Origin: Spongilla lacustris
Taxonomy: Eukaryota; Porifera; Demospongiae; Spongillida; Spongillidae
Direction: 5' to 3'
Assembly: GCA_949361645.1 (NCBI GenBank)
Contig: OX442429.1
Location: 3,637,147 to 3,701,146, forward strand
Length of the DNA stretch: 64,000 nucleotides
Position 1 is the stretch's first letter. Each line of letters opens with the position of its first letter. The position numbers were made by a program, and so were the translations under genes. Positions 23,192-32,948 of the stretch are shown piece after piece. The notes beneath the pieces are model-generated. The model made no database searches and had not been told where the DNA came from. It was given only the letters and a program-made list of their open reading frames with translations.

Positions 23192-23283
23192 TAGTCTCAT
23201 ACCCAGACCCACGCCACAGCAGCGGATGGATTACATCACCGCTACGTGGAAGTAGGGTGTGGAGAATCTCTCGGCAAAATCGT
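23192..23283 (+). repeat. Dispersed MITE-like repeat, plus orientation
   Basis: The segment from TAGTCTCATACCCAGACCCA to CTCGGCAAAATCGTGG is the reverse complement, with few mismatches, of 24,112-24,205. The outer end TAGTCTCGTACCCAGAC is shared by a third partial copy at about 16,034. Confidence 0.8.
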
Positions 23284-23889
23284 GGTCAGTGGAATGTAAT
23301 AAGTAACATTAGGTATGTTATGTGTGGCAGGCTTTCAGTCGGTAAAGAGCCAGATTGTACATGTACAACACCTCTATAGTTCACATATCTGATCACCCTT
23401 GCTGAAGCTACTAAGGCACGTTCCCACGAGCTACGGATGAGATGTTATCTATGATAGAAACACCAGGATCTAGATTCGGCTGAGCAAGAAGCAGCAGCTC
23501 GTGTTCGAGCTTAGGAATCTACTTGAAACAGCAGGGATGAGCGGGAGAATGTATATAGATGATATAAAATGGGGCGAAAGATATATAATGGGCACAAGTT
23601 ACAGGTGGGCTGTAATTAGAATATTTAACATAGTTTTGACACAACAGTGCGCTGAAAGCTACCAGTCTGTCCTTGTACACTGGTGAGACAATCATGTCGC
23701 GCCACTGTTGTTTGATCTGTATAGTACAATAGCATTGCTGTTTGCGTCTCCTGCATGTGCTGTCGTAGTTCCTCTCCTCGTTAGTACGTTTCGATTCGGT
23801 CCTTCATCACTAAGCAAAGCGTGTAAGGGACTAACTAAGTAACTACTGACCTATCTGTTCTTCCCACTCGTTTGTCCAACAGTGTAGCC

Positions 23890-25522
23890 ATGCAGGCACT
23901 GCCAGGCGGAAGGACCTCGCGCTTCCAGTTGGCAAAGAAACCAATAAAGACTTACATCAAAACACTCATACATGTAATTCATAATGGCTTCAATAACTGC
24001 TTGCTGGTCAGAAACTACACCAGGCAAGTAACGTGTGACTGTCACGCGAAAAATCACTAATTGCGCGTGCTCGCAATCCGATTGTACCGTTCAGATTCGA
24101 ACGGCGGTGGCCACGATTTTGCCGGGAGATTCTCCAGACCCTACTTCCGCGTAGCGGTGATGTAATCCATCCGCTGCTGTGGCGTGGGTCTGGGTACGAG
24201 ACTATCTTTACCCACTCCACTGACACACCCACACACCTACCTCCCCCCAGTAATAACTTATATGTATGCACAAGCGGCCTTTCTTTGCCCACACCCTTAG
24301 ATAAACTCATGCAAACCGACTCACTCTTCTGGTTTGTGGCGATCTGATTCGTATACTATTGATCTACGATTAAAAACAATAATTTAAAAAAAAGACTTGG
24401 CTTTCAGTGCAGTCACGCGATCAGTGCATGATCATATGACGTTTTAGTTTGTGAGCTGCAATCAATAGCGCGAAGTATAAAATGCAGGTACTAGTCACAG
24501 GTGAGCTCATTACTAGGAATTAGCTAAAGCGCGCGTATATCGTCGTTCTACGTGTTATCACACTAGGGGGGAACGTAGGTTTTTGCATTGTATTATACTA
24601 TCAATGGTTTTTGGCTGTGGTCGATGTGGGCCGTGTGCAGAAGCAGACTAGCGAGTAGCGGGTGGTTGTGGTTCATCCAACTCCGTATTTGTTATATGTA
24701 AAAGCCACAAGTTTGAACTCGCTGGTAATTATATATTCATAACACGTGTCCTCGTCCGTTCAGACCGGAATCCTAACCCGTGCGTTGGTAATGAATAATG
24801 GCCTACATACATGTATACTTACCCTGTTTCTCCTCTGATCCATTCCCAGTTATCATCGTCAGCCACAGCTCCAAGGGAGGATTGAAGCCACTGTTGGATC
24901 TACTGCCCTTCCACTTTCTCCCCAAATGTTGAACTCACTGCTGGAGAGGTAATCATAGAACTTCATAGGAAGCCTACAGAGTTCTATAGAGCACTGGTGA
25001 AGTGTCTGTTATGTGTTACGCTATGCTAGTGAGGTGTCTGTTATGTGTTAGGCTATATTATATTGGTGAGGTGTCTGTTATGTTTTAGGGTACATGTATG
25101 TTGGTGAGCTGTCTGTTATGTGTTAGGCTATATTAGTGAGCTTCATTGGTCATTACTGGTTGACAGCATTTTACTTCGTTTGTTGTTCCTTGTGTATTTT
25201 CATATTGCAATATGTATAATTCATAATAATCACTACCCTGTTGTGCGCTCTTCACCTTAGCTATGTGCAACTAAAGTGTCAGCTCTAGTAATGTTCAAAG
25301 TTACCAGCCAACCATTTACATGCATGTTGCTTTTGAAATTTAGTGAATCATTCTAAATACAAACATACACATACAAAGAATGATCTTAAGATGTAATGTT
25401 GACAGTTTAGTGTTTCTTCTCATTTCAAAGCAAAGCTACTCAACAGTAAATTATTTTCCACTAGGTACTGCAGGCAACATGTTGCAATGGGCCTTAACGG
25501 ACCACAAAAGGAATACAAGTAA
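23890..25522 (+). CDS. Candidate small three-exon gene (about 96 codons)
   Basis: Exon 1, 23,890-24,023, starts with ATG and reads MQALPGGRTSRFQLAKKPIK before an ACCAG|GCAAGT donor of the rarer GC type. Exon 2, 24,850-24,948, lies between CATTCCCAG and GAGAG|GTAATC and includes QGRIEATVGSTALPLSPQML. Exon 3, 25,465-25,522, follows TTTCCACTAG and reads YCRQHVAMGLNGPQKEYK then TAA. All three junctions keep phase 2, giving a single frame of 291 bases. Introns are 826 and 516 bp; the first carries the MITE at 24.1 kb. I do not recognise the protein. It has no signal peptide or membrane segment and is basic at the N-terminus. Correct phasing across two junctions favours a real gene; the GC donor is the weak point. 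Confidence 0.45.
24107..24206 (-). repeat. Dispersed MITE-like repeat, minus orientation
   Basis: This is the inverted copy of 23,192-23,283 and ends with GTCTGGGTACGAGACTA. It lies inside the first intron of the candidate three-exon gene. The two copies 0.9 kb apart in opposite orientation could pair in RNA. Confidence 0.8.
24993..25140. repeat. Short tandem repeat (TGTCTGTTATGTGTTAGG), four copies
   Basis: Four units of 36-45 bp contain GTGAGGTGTCTGTTATGTG followed by a variable TAGGCTATATTA segment. They lie within the second intron of the candidate three-exon gene. Confidence 0.85.
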
Positions 25523-25579
25523 ACTATTTTGTATTCATGCCTGATCTACTAAAGGTAAGTGAATGAGCAGCTGTTTTGT

Positions 25580-26075
25580 GTGTCTTGTTGCCCGATCCAT
25601 GTAGAGGTAAAAGCCTTGAATTGGATCTAGCATCTGCATGTACATGTATTTATAGCCTGATTCAATGAGAGAGAAATGTCTTGATTTGATCAGGATCTCT
25701 TTGTCTGCATGATTTGTGTAGAGGTAAATGCCTTGAAGCGAATCATTGCATGTGTGTTGCGTCTTGATTCAATGAGAGGGAAATGCCTTGATTTGATCAG
25801 GATATGTTTGTCTGCAGGCATGATTTGTGTAGAGGTAAATGCCTTGAAGCGAATCATTGCATTGCATGTGTGTTGCGTCTTGATTCAATGAGAGGGAAAT
25901 GCCTTGATTTGATCAGGATATGTTTGTCTGCAGGCATGATTTGTGTAGAGGGAAATGCCTCGAAGCGAATCATTGCATTGCATGTGTGTTGCATCTGATT
26001 CAATGAGAGGGAAATGCCTTGATTTGATCAGCTTTTGTGTTTCTTTACATATCCATGTAGAGGTAAACGCCTTGA
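25580..26075. repeat. Tandem repeat, unit about 110-120 bp, four copies
   Basis: Each unit contains TGTAGAGGTAAATGCCTTGA, AGCGAATCATTGCATTGCAT, TTGATTCAATGAGAGGGAAA and TTGATTTGATCAGGATATGT. The middle copies are nearly identical and the outer ones diverged. The plus-strand frame through the repeats is open but only because the unit length is close to a multiple of three. Confidence 0.9.
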
Positions 26076-26122
26076 AATGGAATATGGCATTTGTGTATGT
26101 ATTTGTTTATTGTCTATGTGGT

Positions 26123-26381
26123 TACCATAAATCATATTCATTTAGGTGGTAACTTTTTGCAGTTATCATAAAGGCCGGCATACACAGGGCGACTTCTAGT
26201 TGATTTGTCGCATGCAACTCAAATAAATATGGACAAATGTTCCGCAAACCATCAGTAAACTAAACAATTATGGAACTTTTACCCATTTTCATTCGAGTTG
26301 AATGCGACAAATCAACAAGAAGTCGTCCCGTGTATGCCGGCCTTTACTCCTACCACCTGAATGAATATGATTTATGTTAAA
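26123..26381. mobile_element. Palindromic MITE (AAAGGCCGGCATACAC ends)
   Basis: AAAGGCCGGCATACACAGGG at 26,170 and its inverse at about 26,345 begin arms of about 55 bp that match with a handful of mismatches through GTTGATTTGTCGCAT. A second, outer inverted pair, CATAAATCATATTCATT with GGTGGTA, surrounds the first at 26,125-26,155 and about 26,350-26,377. The nested symmetry indicates a foldback element of about 175 bp within a larger palindrome of about 255 bp. No coding capacity. Confidence 0.8.
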
Positions 26382-26559
26382 CTTGCCTTGGTGTAACCTG
26401 TTTTGTGTTGTTGCCTCCAAGTGTAGGTTAATAGTATGAAGTGGAATGGGCAGACTGGAAAAGCACAGACATCACATGGAGCGCACTAATCAGTGTGATT
26501 ACTTGTGTGTAAAGACAGGTGTGCATGACCTTGTGTGTATGGTGATCGTGTCGTATTTA

Positions 26560-27712
26560 ATGTACTCCCTTTACAGGTGGTGATCAAACAGAGGATGGCT
26601 TTCTTTTGCTTTCTCCCGAAACAATCTCTGTGTGCTACTGGACCAACTCAGTGGAGTGATCCCCCAAGAATTTGACAATGGAAGTACGCAGATACATATT
26701 CTGTACATTGCTCCCCTTTAATTGCTTACATTTAGAAAGAGCTGTCTGAATGCTCATTCATCCTTGGCTTGCTGTGGTGGAAGAACAGGAGGGCAGAAGG
26801 AGCAGCATCACCTTGGAAGGCCACTAATGACTACATGTATATTGCTGATCCTTGCAGATAGTGTTTGTGAGTGGTTCATGGAAACGGCCCATGAAGAACA
26901 GCATTAGCAGTTGCAGGCAGGTACACTTACAATGTATGTACATGTACATGCACACACATGACATATGCTGTACACATACTTGTACACACATGGTTTACGT
27001 ATTGTGTACACACTTGCAAGGACACTTAATTAGATGTAAGTACCTCACTCCCGCAGAATTACATGCATTGACTTCTGTCTGAACAGGGACATAGCCACCC
27101 ATACCACCATCCTCACATTGGACATACATGTAACAGCTAGCTGGACCTTGGGGCTCCCAACAGCTCAAGAATCCTCTGATGGACCTGCGGCACAATCACA
27201 AGCTACATGTACATGTAGGCCTCACCCCTAAGGAGGTGGACATGAAGCTCTAGGTGCTGAAGGCTCTGGGCATCAACCTGAGGATAGAGGACCTGTTTGA
27301 TGTGAAGGCTCTGCTGCATGCCAAATACCAGGACCTCCTGAGGGGAGGGGGAGGAGTCGAGGATGTGTATTTCTTGAATAGCAGGGTAGCTGAAGGGAGG
27401 GTGTGAATGACAGAGAACATAAAGAGCCTGGGATTAATACTGTTATGTTCACTGGGGCCATTAATAATACATGTATGGTCAGATGCTCATCTACATTACA
27501 TGTAGCATGATCACATGATCACATACAAAAGGAAAGGATATGGTAATATGATGGTTTCCACGGCTTCCTTCATCAGGTGGATCACATGATCACAGTGAGG
27601 GGGATCATTCTCTTAGCAAGACTTGGCCGGCCTGCAAAAGGACAAGGAACTTATTCTGAAGAGGCAGGGGGAGGAGGAGGGTCAGACACCATTGCATTCC
27701 AGGTATGTGTCA
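26560..27712 (+). pseudogene. Degenerate exon repeat family, copy 1
   Basis: Exon-like pieces of an unrecognised family are present: HLQGHLIRCKYL-type spacer, a segment matching the 44.6-44.8 kb copy, then KLGLTPKEV-like sequence broken by a TAG, KALGINLRIEDLFD with a decayed tail, and a coiled-coil-like piece LAGLQKDKELILKRQGEEEG ending at a CAG|GTATGTG donor. Frames change between pieces and stops are shared with other copies, so the ancestor was already broken before duplication. The homologous sequence resumes at 35,229, on the far side of a large insertion. Confidence 0.55.
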
Positions 27713-27860
27713 CGTTCACACTCGTACGTGAGTCGCTCGCGTGTCATGTTCGAGTGCATTAATGCACTGACTCTCGAGTGCGCGTACATTGCGAGTGCCA
27801 CTCGCTCATATTTACGGCATTGCCGGAAGTTGATTGCCATGCAGTTACTTGGGCGTGGTT
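27711..27860. mobile_element. Left part of a mariner-type MITE, split by nested insertions
   Basis: ACGTTCACACTCGTACGTGA starts a stretch of ACTCGCTCGCGTG-type repeats followed by ATTTACGGCATTGCCGGAAG, as in the complete MITE at 56,571-56,885. The complementary right end lies at 35,228. The flanks (CATTCCAGGTATGTGT on the left and GTACATGTGGTAACC on the right) are contiguous in the paralogous segments at 37.5 and 45.3 kb, so 27.7-35.2 kb is a composite insertion. Confidence 0.65.
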
Positions 27861-27875
27861 GGTATGTGTATGCCT

Positions 27876-27975
27876 AGTTGGGCGTAGCCCGACTATCGCG
27901 TATTGCCCTTACTAGTATTTGGGATACCAAGCATTCGATAGCCTCCGCCTAAACGCGAAGATCGGGCTAAGCCTC
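27876..27975. repeat. Foldback repeat of the GTTGGGCGTAGCC family, diverged
   Basis: TAGTTGGGCGTAGCCCGACT at 27,878 pairs imperfectly with GAAGATCGGGCTAAGCC near 27,957. Related copies are at 3,264, 34,817, 34,917 and 38,133. Confidence 0.6.
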
Positions 27976-27997
27976 AATAGTCTATAGCAAGGTTTGT

Positions 27998-28206
27998 TGA
28001 TCGGTAGCACTATCAGTCTGCATGGGGACAATTGCGCATCCTGTTCTTCGAAGGGAAGTTGTTACTGTTATGAAATACAATCGCGGTACAATAGCTTATT
28101 TAACAATAGCACTTCAATAACAGTCCCCATAATGGGCTGGCTTAAATGAGATTGACGCGACTGCTCGGATGCGCGATTGTCCTCAGATTGATAGTGCAAC
28201 CGATCA
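27998..28206. mobile_element. Small MITE with TGATCGGTAGCACTATCA ends
   Basis: TGATCGGTAGCACTATCAG at 27,998 and TTGATAGTGCAACCGATCA at 28,188 are inverted, and the arms continue through GGGGACAATTGCGCATCC and GGATGCGCGATTGTCC with few mismatches. Total length is about 209 bp. No coding capacity. Confidence 0.75.
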
Positions 28207-28964
28207 GTGGGGTACCCATACAGGCCATACTATATACTAGACTATAATGAAAAACGATTACACATGCAACCGTAACATTCCTAACGAGGAATATAATTAT
28301 TTGTACACGACCATACGCGGTAGTTTATGAATAGATCTCTCACTGACTACAATCCTTTCTTCCACCAATCTCTCCTTTATGTCTCTTACGCGGTACCCAG
28401 CTTTGCGTAGTTAACAACACTACTCGCCGTCTTGTTTCCGCATCCAAACGCGGCATTATTACTATCGAAATCGCTTTATTTCAATATAACGTGCATGGAC
28501 ATACGCGTATGTACCTGCTGTCCATTGCGCATTCGCATAGAAGATAATTTTAACACCGGTTCCATGAGAAACGGGTGCACATTTGTTGGGAACAGCAAAA
28601 GTGAAAACTAATCGGTCATGCATGTATCTCAAAAGCAATTATATATTTTGATACTATATCCACTGGTGTGATGTACGCTGAAATTTGTTTTAAAATGCAA
28701 TTAATAACGGCTATGCTGTATTCGGGCACGCCCAACCGACTCCTTCGTTTCGCGGTATTTTAAGGCTAAATGTACAGATTTTTTCCAGGCACTTTTCATG
28801 CACAAATTTAGCCTAAATGTCTTTCTTAATACTACAAAGTCATTTTAGTTCTGAAAAATGATCAAAATAACATATTGATGGCAAGATATATCAACTTTTA
28901 GTTGCTAAAAGTTTTAGATTTATTCATATCACTTTTGCGGTTGACTTTTGGGGGAGGATCCAAT

Positions 28965-31900
28965 ATGGCGAACAGTTCACAGTGTTGTACTCATAAAAAG
29001 GCTGCATGTGGAAGATGCAATTCTGGAATTTGCAGTGCCTGTTGTAAGTGTCCTAAACTTTTAGGACGTCCACGGAAGCATGGTGTGGTGGATTCTAAAC
29101 AGCCTGAACGCCGCAACGAGTATCGAGCTTCTCGACCTACGTGTTTAGACGACATGGTACCCGAAGAGATTTCAGCTCTGCCAACTGATCAGATTGCTTC
29201 AAAATCTAACATTTTGAACGTTTACAAACTCATGGGGCTTGAGGAGGCACATGGTGATATCAATAATCTTCCATCCATGAAGTCAAGAATGAAAGTGAAG
29301 AGTAGGAATGACATAGATGATAAGGGATTTTGCACCGTTGAGAGAGTCTTTAGAAAAGGTGTCCTTGGATTAATAAAACTACTGTTGCCATCTTTGAACT
29401 TGCCATCAACAGTCATAAAAGATATTTTCAGAATTCCAGTTGGAGGTGTTGATAATGAGTTTGAAGTTGAAACTCTGTCTTATATTGAGGACCCATCTGA
29501 TAATTTGCATAAAATAGCAAAAGGCATTATAATATCGGCAAATAAATGTGGGCCCCAAACATCCATCCCAGCTCGTCGTTTCCTTGCCCATCTTAATGGC
29601 CTACCCTTCTCATATGTGCAGCAATTATTGTCTGAAGATGAGACTAAACATTCAGATGGCCATATACGTTCTATGCTTTTTCAAGCAAAGGTTGATTCTG
29701 CTTACCTCCATAGAGGTCTTGAACTACCACCAAGAGTGATTAGTCGACACAGAATGATGGACGAAGTTGTGAAACTAGTAGTTGATACAATCTACTCGTA
29801 CGACAACATTTCGAGACTTGCGTGGCTACCAAAAAAGCGCTCGTTGTTATCATTGAAACAGACTGCTATTGATAATATTGCAGTGATGAAATCTCTGGTG
29901 CTGAAAAGAGATGTACATGAAATTTACAATGACTATCTATCAAAACACAGTTCTCAATTTCCAGCTGATGTACCTTGCATGAAGAAGTCTCTCTTTTATA
30001 CCATCACAAGGGAAATCAGTGGTGGAAGCAGGAAGCAGGCCAGCAGAGCTGGAGTTGACTATATCAAAGTCAATTTTCATCATGATAATTTTGAGATTGT
30101 GGAGAAAATAATTGATACTGTTGCCCCTGCATCTGATGCAGACCAATCATTGCGGTTGCAATTGTATCAGCAAAAGTCAACTGTATTTACTTTTTTGTCT
30201 TATACTTATGCGCAACATGTTCTAGAAGGTGTCAAGTATCAATATGATTCCAGTTTTGGTAACCAGCATCAATCAGTACCAGAGACACTGCATGTTCATG
30301 AGCAGGAGAAGGAAGTTTTTGGGCTGTATAAAACAATTTCCAACTTGACTCTTGATCTCAATGAAAGTTCTGATGCCAATCAAAAAGAGCTCATTGAATT
30401 GGTGAAACGACAGTTGGATCTTTGCAAAACAATTCCAGAAAATGTCAAAGATGACACTAGAACTGCTACTACTCACTTGCCACAATACAGCCTTGATACT
30501 GAGAAGGAATATAGCAGATGTACAAAAAATCACAGTGAATCATGTGGGCAACTTCAATGTGGGCAACTTCAATGTGAAGCATGCCGTTGCCCTTTTCTCT
30601 TCTACGATCATCTCAGGTGGACTGCAATACAAAAACTAACTGATGAGACTGTTCTTGCTGATATACTTGTAACCATATTTCAATGTGAAAGACGAACATT
30701 TCGGTACATGTGTCATGTGATACATGATATGCAGCAGCAGTACCTCATGAGGAAGGCAAGACATAATATGGAAGGGGACACAGTGTATATAATATTTGAT
30801 TTTAAGCAGAAGTTCTGGACCAGAGGTTTTCGAGAAGGCGGGGATGCGTATTATGGTAAAAAGGGGATGCAGTGGTTTGGGATGGGGGCATATGTGAAAC
30901 CTGCAGCCACTACTGAACCAACACATGAGCTGGATCCAGGTCAATGTGCAACTGCAGCCACTACTGAAGACCATAATGGTGTTGGTACAGAACAGGTTGA
31001 TCATGTGGAAGGAGGTAGGGAAGAATGTGAACAGTGCGAAGAGAACTATGAGATAAATATTGAGCCAGATGGTTACCATGATTGTGAACAAGAAGAAGAG
31101 TATGATGTTGAAGAAGAGTATGAAGATTATGAAGAATGTGACAAAGATGATCTTCAAGACCATGATTTTGAAGACGACAACCAGGAAGAGTATGAAGAAT
31201 ATGAAGAATGTGATGAAGATTATGGAGGGGATAATGAAAGTGATAATGACCACAATAATAATGGTGAATGTGAGGAAGATGACCGTGAAGGATGCAATGA
31301 GGAGTGTAAGGACTGTGATGAAGTGTGTGTCAAAGACTGTGAACAAGGCAATGATGAGAAGATGACAGAAAATGAGGCTACATGTTTGGAATCTGAAACT
31401 GATGGTGAAGGTGAAACCAATGTGAGTGTGCAAGACAGTAGCATGGAAAGTAATGGAGAAGAAATGCAACTGCACTTCATTGATTGTATTGTTCTTGATG
31501 ATGAGAAGAGTGACGCATTAATTGTGGTATCATGCCTAGAGGCTGGACTACAAGCACTCCACCATCGCTTTCCTCACCTAAGACGAGTCATTTTTCAAAG
31601 TGATAATGCCAAGAATTTTGCTGGAAAGGTCACAAAAATGTTCATACACCAAGCTGTTAGTGCATGTGGAATGAACCTCATTGCATATTATCACAATGAA
31701 GCAGCAGCTGGTAAGGACATATGTGATTCTCATTTCTCACACCAGCAATCAAGGGTTGAGGCCTACATTTCTGAAGGAGAAGGGGGAAGAAAAGTATCAA
31801 CACCAAAACAACTTGCAATTGCATTAAGCACCAAATGTGTCAAAAATACTACAGTGCTTCTTGTCAAACCAAAGTATGATCCACCATTTATGACTGCCAA

Positions 31901-32948
31901 AGTAGCCCCAATTAATGGCATCTCAACCTTTTTAGCTGCTACATACAGTAATCCTACAGTTTCATTTTTCCACAACTTAGGGCAGTCTGTACCATCACTC
32001 ATCAAGAAATTGACCACTGCCCCCTGTTCGTCTTATGAGCAAGACCCATTTGGTAATCCAGGGACCAATTTTAGTGGATGCAAAGTTCAGTTTCATAATA
32101 TGGGTTCTGAGCGGCATACCACTAGGGCACGTTCTCGGTATACCAGTATTCCTGCTAAGAAGAGCAAACGACAACTGAAAAAAGAGGAAATGGAATGCAC
32201 CAAGATGGAAGCTATTAAAGAGATATACAGCATTTTCCCACAATGTGAGCTCTGCCATCGTCACTTTAAGAGTGCTTATTGCAAAAAGAAACACAAATGT
32301 AAAGGTTCTACAAGCCAAAGTAATGCCATTAGGACTGCTCTGCATTATGCAGATAAAGTCTTGGCAACTCGAGACTTCACACTGGATGGTCAGTCAGAAG
32401 TCATGATTACAACTGTAAGAACCAATGAGGTGTCAGTGCATGCCTCATTTGAAGGAAATTTTCATTTAGGTTGGGCACATTGTACAAAAAATCAACATCC
32501 ACAGCTGAGCAAAAGAGTTGAAGAATTTATTGCACAATGCTGGCAGGAAGGTTTGGGACAGGCTGTAGAAGGAAGCACAGTTAAAAGCCGGCATAAAGTG
32601 TCTGCAGAGGCAGTGCAAGCCAGACTTGTTGCTCAATACACAGGTGGACTTTTGTTACTGTCAGAAGTCCCAGTTGTTGGTCAAATTAGATTGGTATACC
32701 AAAAGATTGGTCAACGAAAGTATCCTGCTGAACAAGAAGGGAGTAGAAGAGGAGTTAAAAGAGGAAGGACTTCACATTGTGATAGTCTCCAATCAAACGA
32801 TACTGAAATTGATTGGGCTGCTGATGACCTATATCACCTAAAGGTTAAACAACTTAAAGTGTTTTTGCAAGACCACAAACTTAAGATGTCTGGAAATAAG
32901 ACAGAGTTGATTAAGCGAATACAAGAATATCATAAGTCTGTATTGTGA
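28965..32948 (+). CDS. Putative DDE-type transposase with SAP domain, about 1,327 aa
   Basis: The ATG at 28,965 (context CCAATATGGCG) is chosen because no in-frame ATG lies upstream. Residues 1-35 are Cys-rich (CGRCNSGICSACCKCPKLLG) followed by a basic RPRKHG, like a zinc or DNA-binding knuckle. At about 610 is IIFDFKQKFW then YYGKKGMQWFG, at about 880 VIFQSDNAKNF, and at about 915-935 GKDICDSHFSHQQSRVEAY. This D...D...D/E,H arrangement is what a RNase H-fold transposase core looks like. Residues about 684-808 form a long Asp/Glu/Cys insert between the first two motifs. A C2H2-like finger (CELCHRHF...CKKKHKC) is at about 1,093-1,112, and a SAP helix-turn-helix (LKVFLQDHKLKMSGNKTELI) ends the protein. 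Similar SDNA/GKD.CD proteins occur as uncharacterised ORFs in cnidarian, sponge and fish genomes (recollection, not checked). It is the only gene in the element. Confidence 0.75.
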   Translation: MANSSQCCTHKKAACGRCNSGICSACCKCPKLLGRPRKHGVVDSKQPERRNEYRASRPTCLDDMVPEEISALPTDQIASKSNILNVYKLMGLEEAHGDINNLPSMKSRMKVKSRNDIDDKGFCTVERVFRKGVLGLIKLLLPSLNLPSTVIKDIFRIPVGGVDNEFEVETLSYIEDPSDNLHKIAKGIIISANKCGPQTSIPARRFLAHLNGLPFSYVQQLLSEDETKHSDGHIRSMLFQAKVDSAYLHRGLELPPRVISRHRMMDEVVKLVVDTIYSYDNISRLAWLPKKRSLLSLKQTAIDNIAVMKSLVLKRDVHEIYNDYLSKHSSQFPADVPCMKKSLFYTITREISGGSRKQASRAGVDYIKVNFHHDNFEIVEKIIDTVAPASDADQSLRLQLYQQKSTVFTFLSYTYAQHVLEGVKYQYDSSFGNQHQSVPETLHVHEQEKEVFGLYKTISNLTLDLNESSDANQKELIELVKRQLDLCKTIPENVKDDTRTATTHLPQYSLDTEKEYSRCTKNHSESCGQLQCGQLQCEACRCPFLFYDHLRWTAIQKLTDETVLADILVTIFQCERRTFRYMCHVIHDMQQQYLMRKARHNMEGDTVYIIFDFKQKFWTRGFREGGDAYYGKKGMQWFGMGAYVKPAATTEPTHELDPGQCATAATTEDHNGVGTEQVDHVEGGREECEQCEENYEINIEPDGYHDCEQEEEYDVEEEYEDYEECDKDDLQDHDFEDDNQEEYEEYEECDEDYGGDNESDNDHNNNGECEEDDREGCNEECKDCDEVCVKDCEQGNDEKMTENEATCLESETDGEGETNVSVQDSSMESNGEEMQLHFIDCIVLDDEKSDALIVVSCLEAGLQALHHRFPHLRRVIFQSDNAKNFAGKVTKMFIHQAVSACGMNLIAYYHNEAAAGKDICDSHFSHQQSRVEAYISEGEGGRKVSTPKQLAIALSTKCVKNTTVLLVKPKYDPPFMTAKVAPINGISTFLAATYSNPTVSFFHNLGQSVPSLIKKLTTAPCSSYEQDPFGNPGTNFSGCKVQFHNMGSERHTTRARSRYTSIPAKKSKRQLKKEEMECTKMEAIKEIYSIFPQCELCHRHFKSAYCKKKHKCKGSTSQSNAIRTALHYADKVLATRDFTLDGQSEVMITTVRTNEVSVHASFEGNFHLGWAHCTKNQHPQLSKRVEEFIAQCWQEGLGQAVEGSTVKSRHKVSAEAVQARLVAQYTGGLLLLSEVPVVGQIRLVYQKIGQRKYPAEQEGSRRGVKRGRTSHCDSLQSNDTEIDWAADDLYHLKVKQLKVFLQDHKLKMSGNKTELIKRIQEYHKSVL
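31016..31390 (+). other. Acidic, low-complexity insert within the transposase frame
   Basis: About 125 codons are dominated by Glu, Asp, Tyr and Cys (EEEYDVEEEYEDYEECDKDD and similar). The DNA is built from GAAGAGTATGAAGA-type steps, so it likely grew by replication slippage. It separates the FDFK and QSDNA motifs. Purine-rich DNA like this also produces long open frames on the opposite strand, which should be ignored. Confidence 0.85.

Noticed and set aside
30636..31475. Minus-strand frame of 279 codons rich in Phe, Ile and Thr
   Set aside because: It is the antisense of the acidic GAA/GAT-rich insert in the transposase. Purine-rich coding DNA leaves the opposite strand free of stops.
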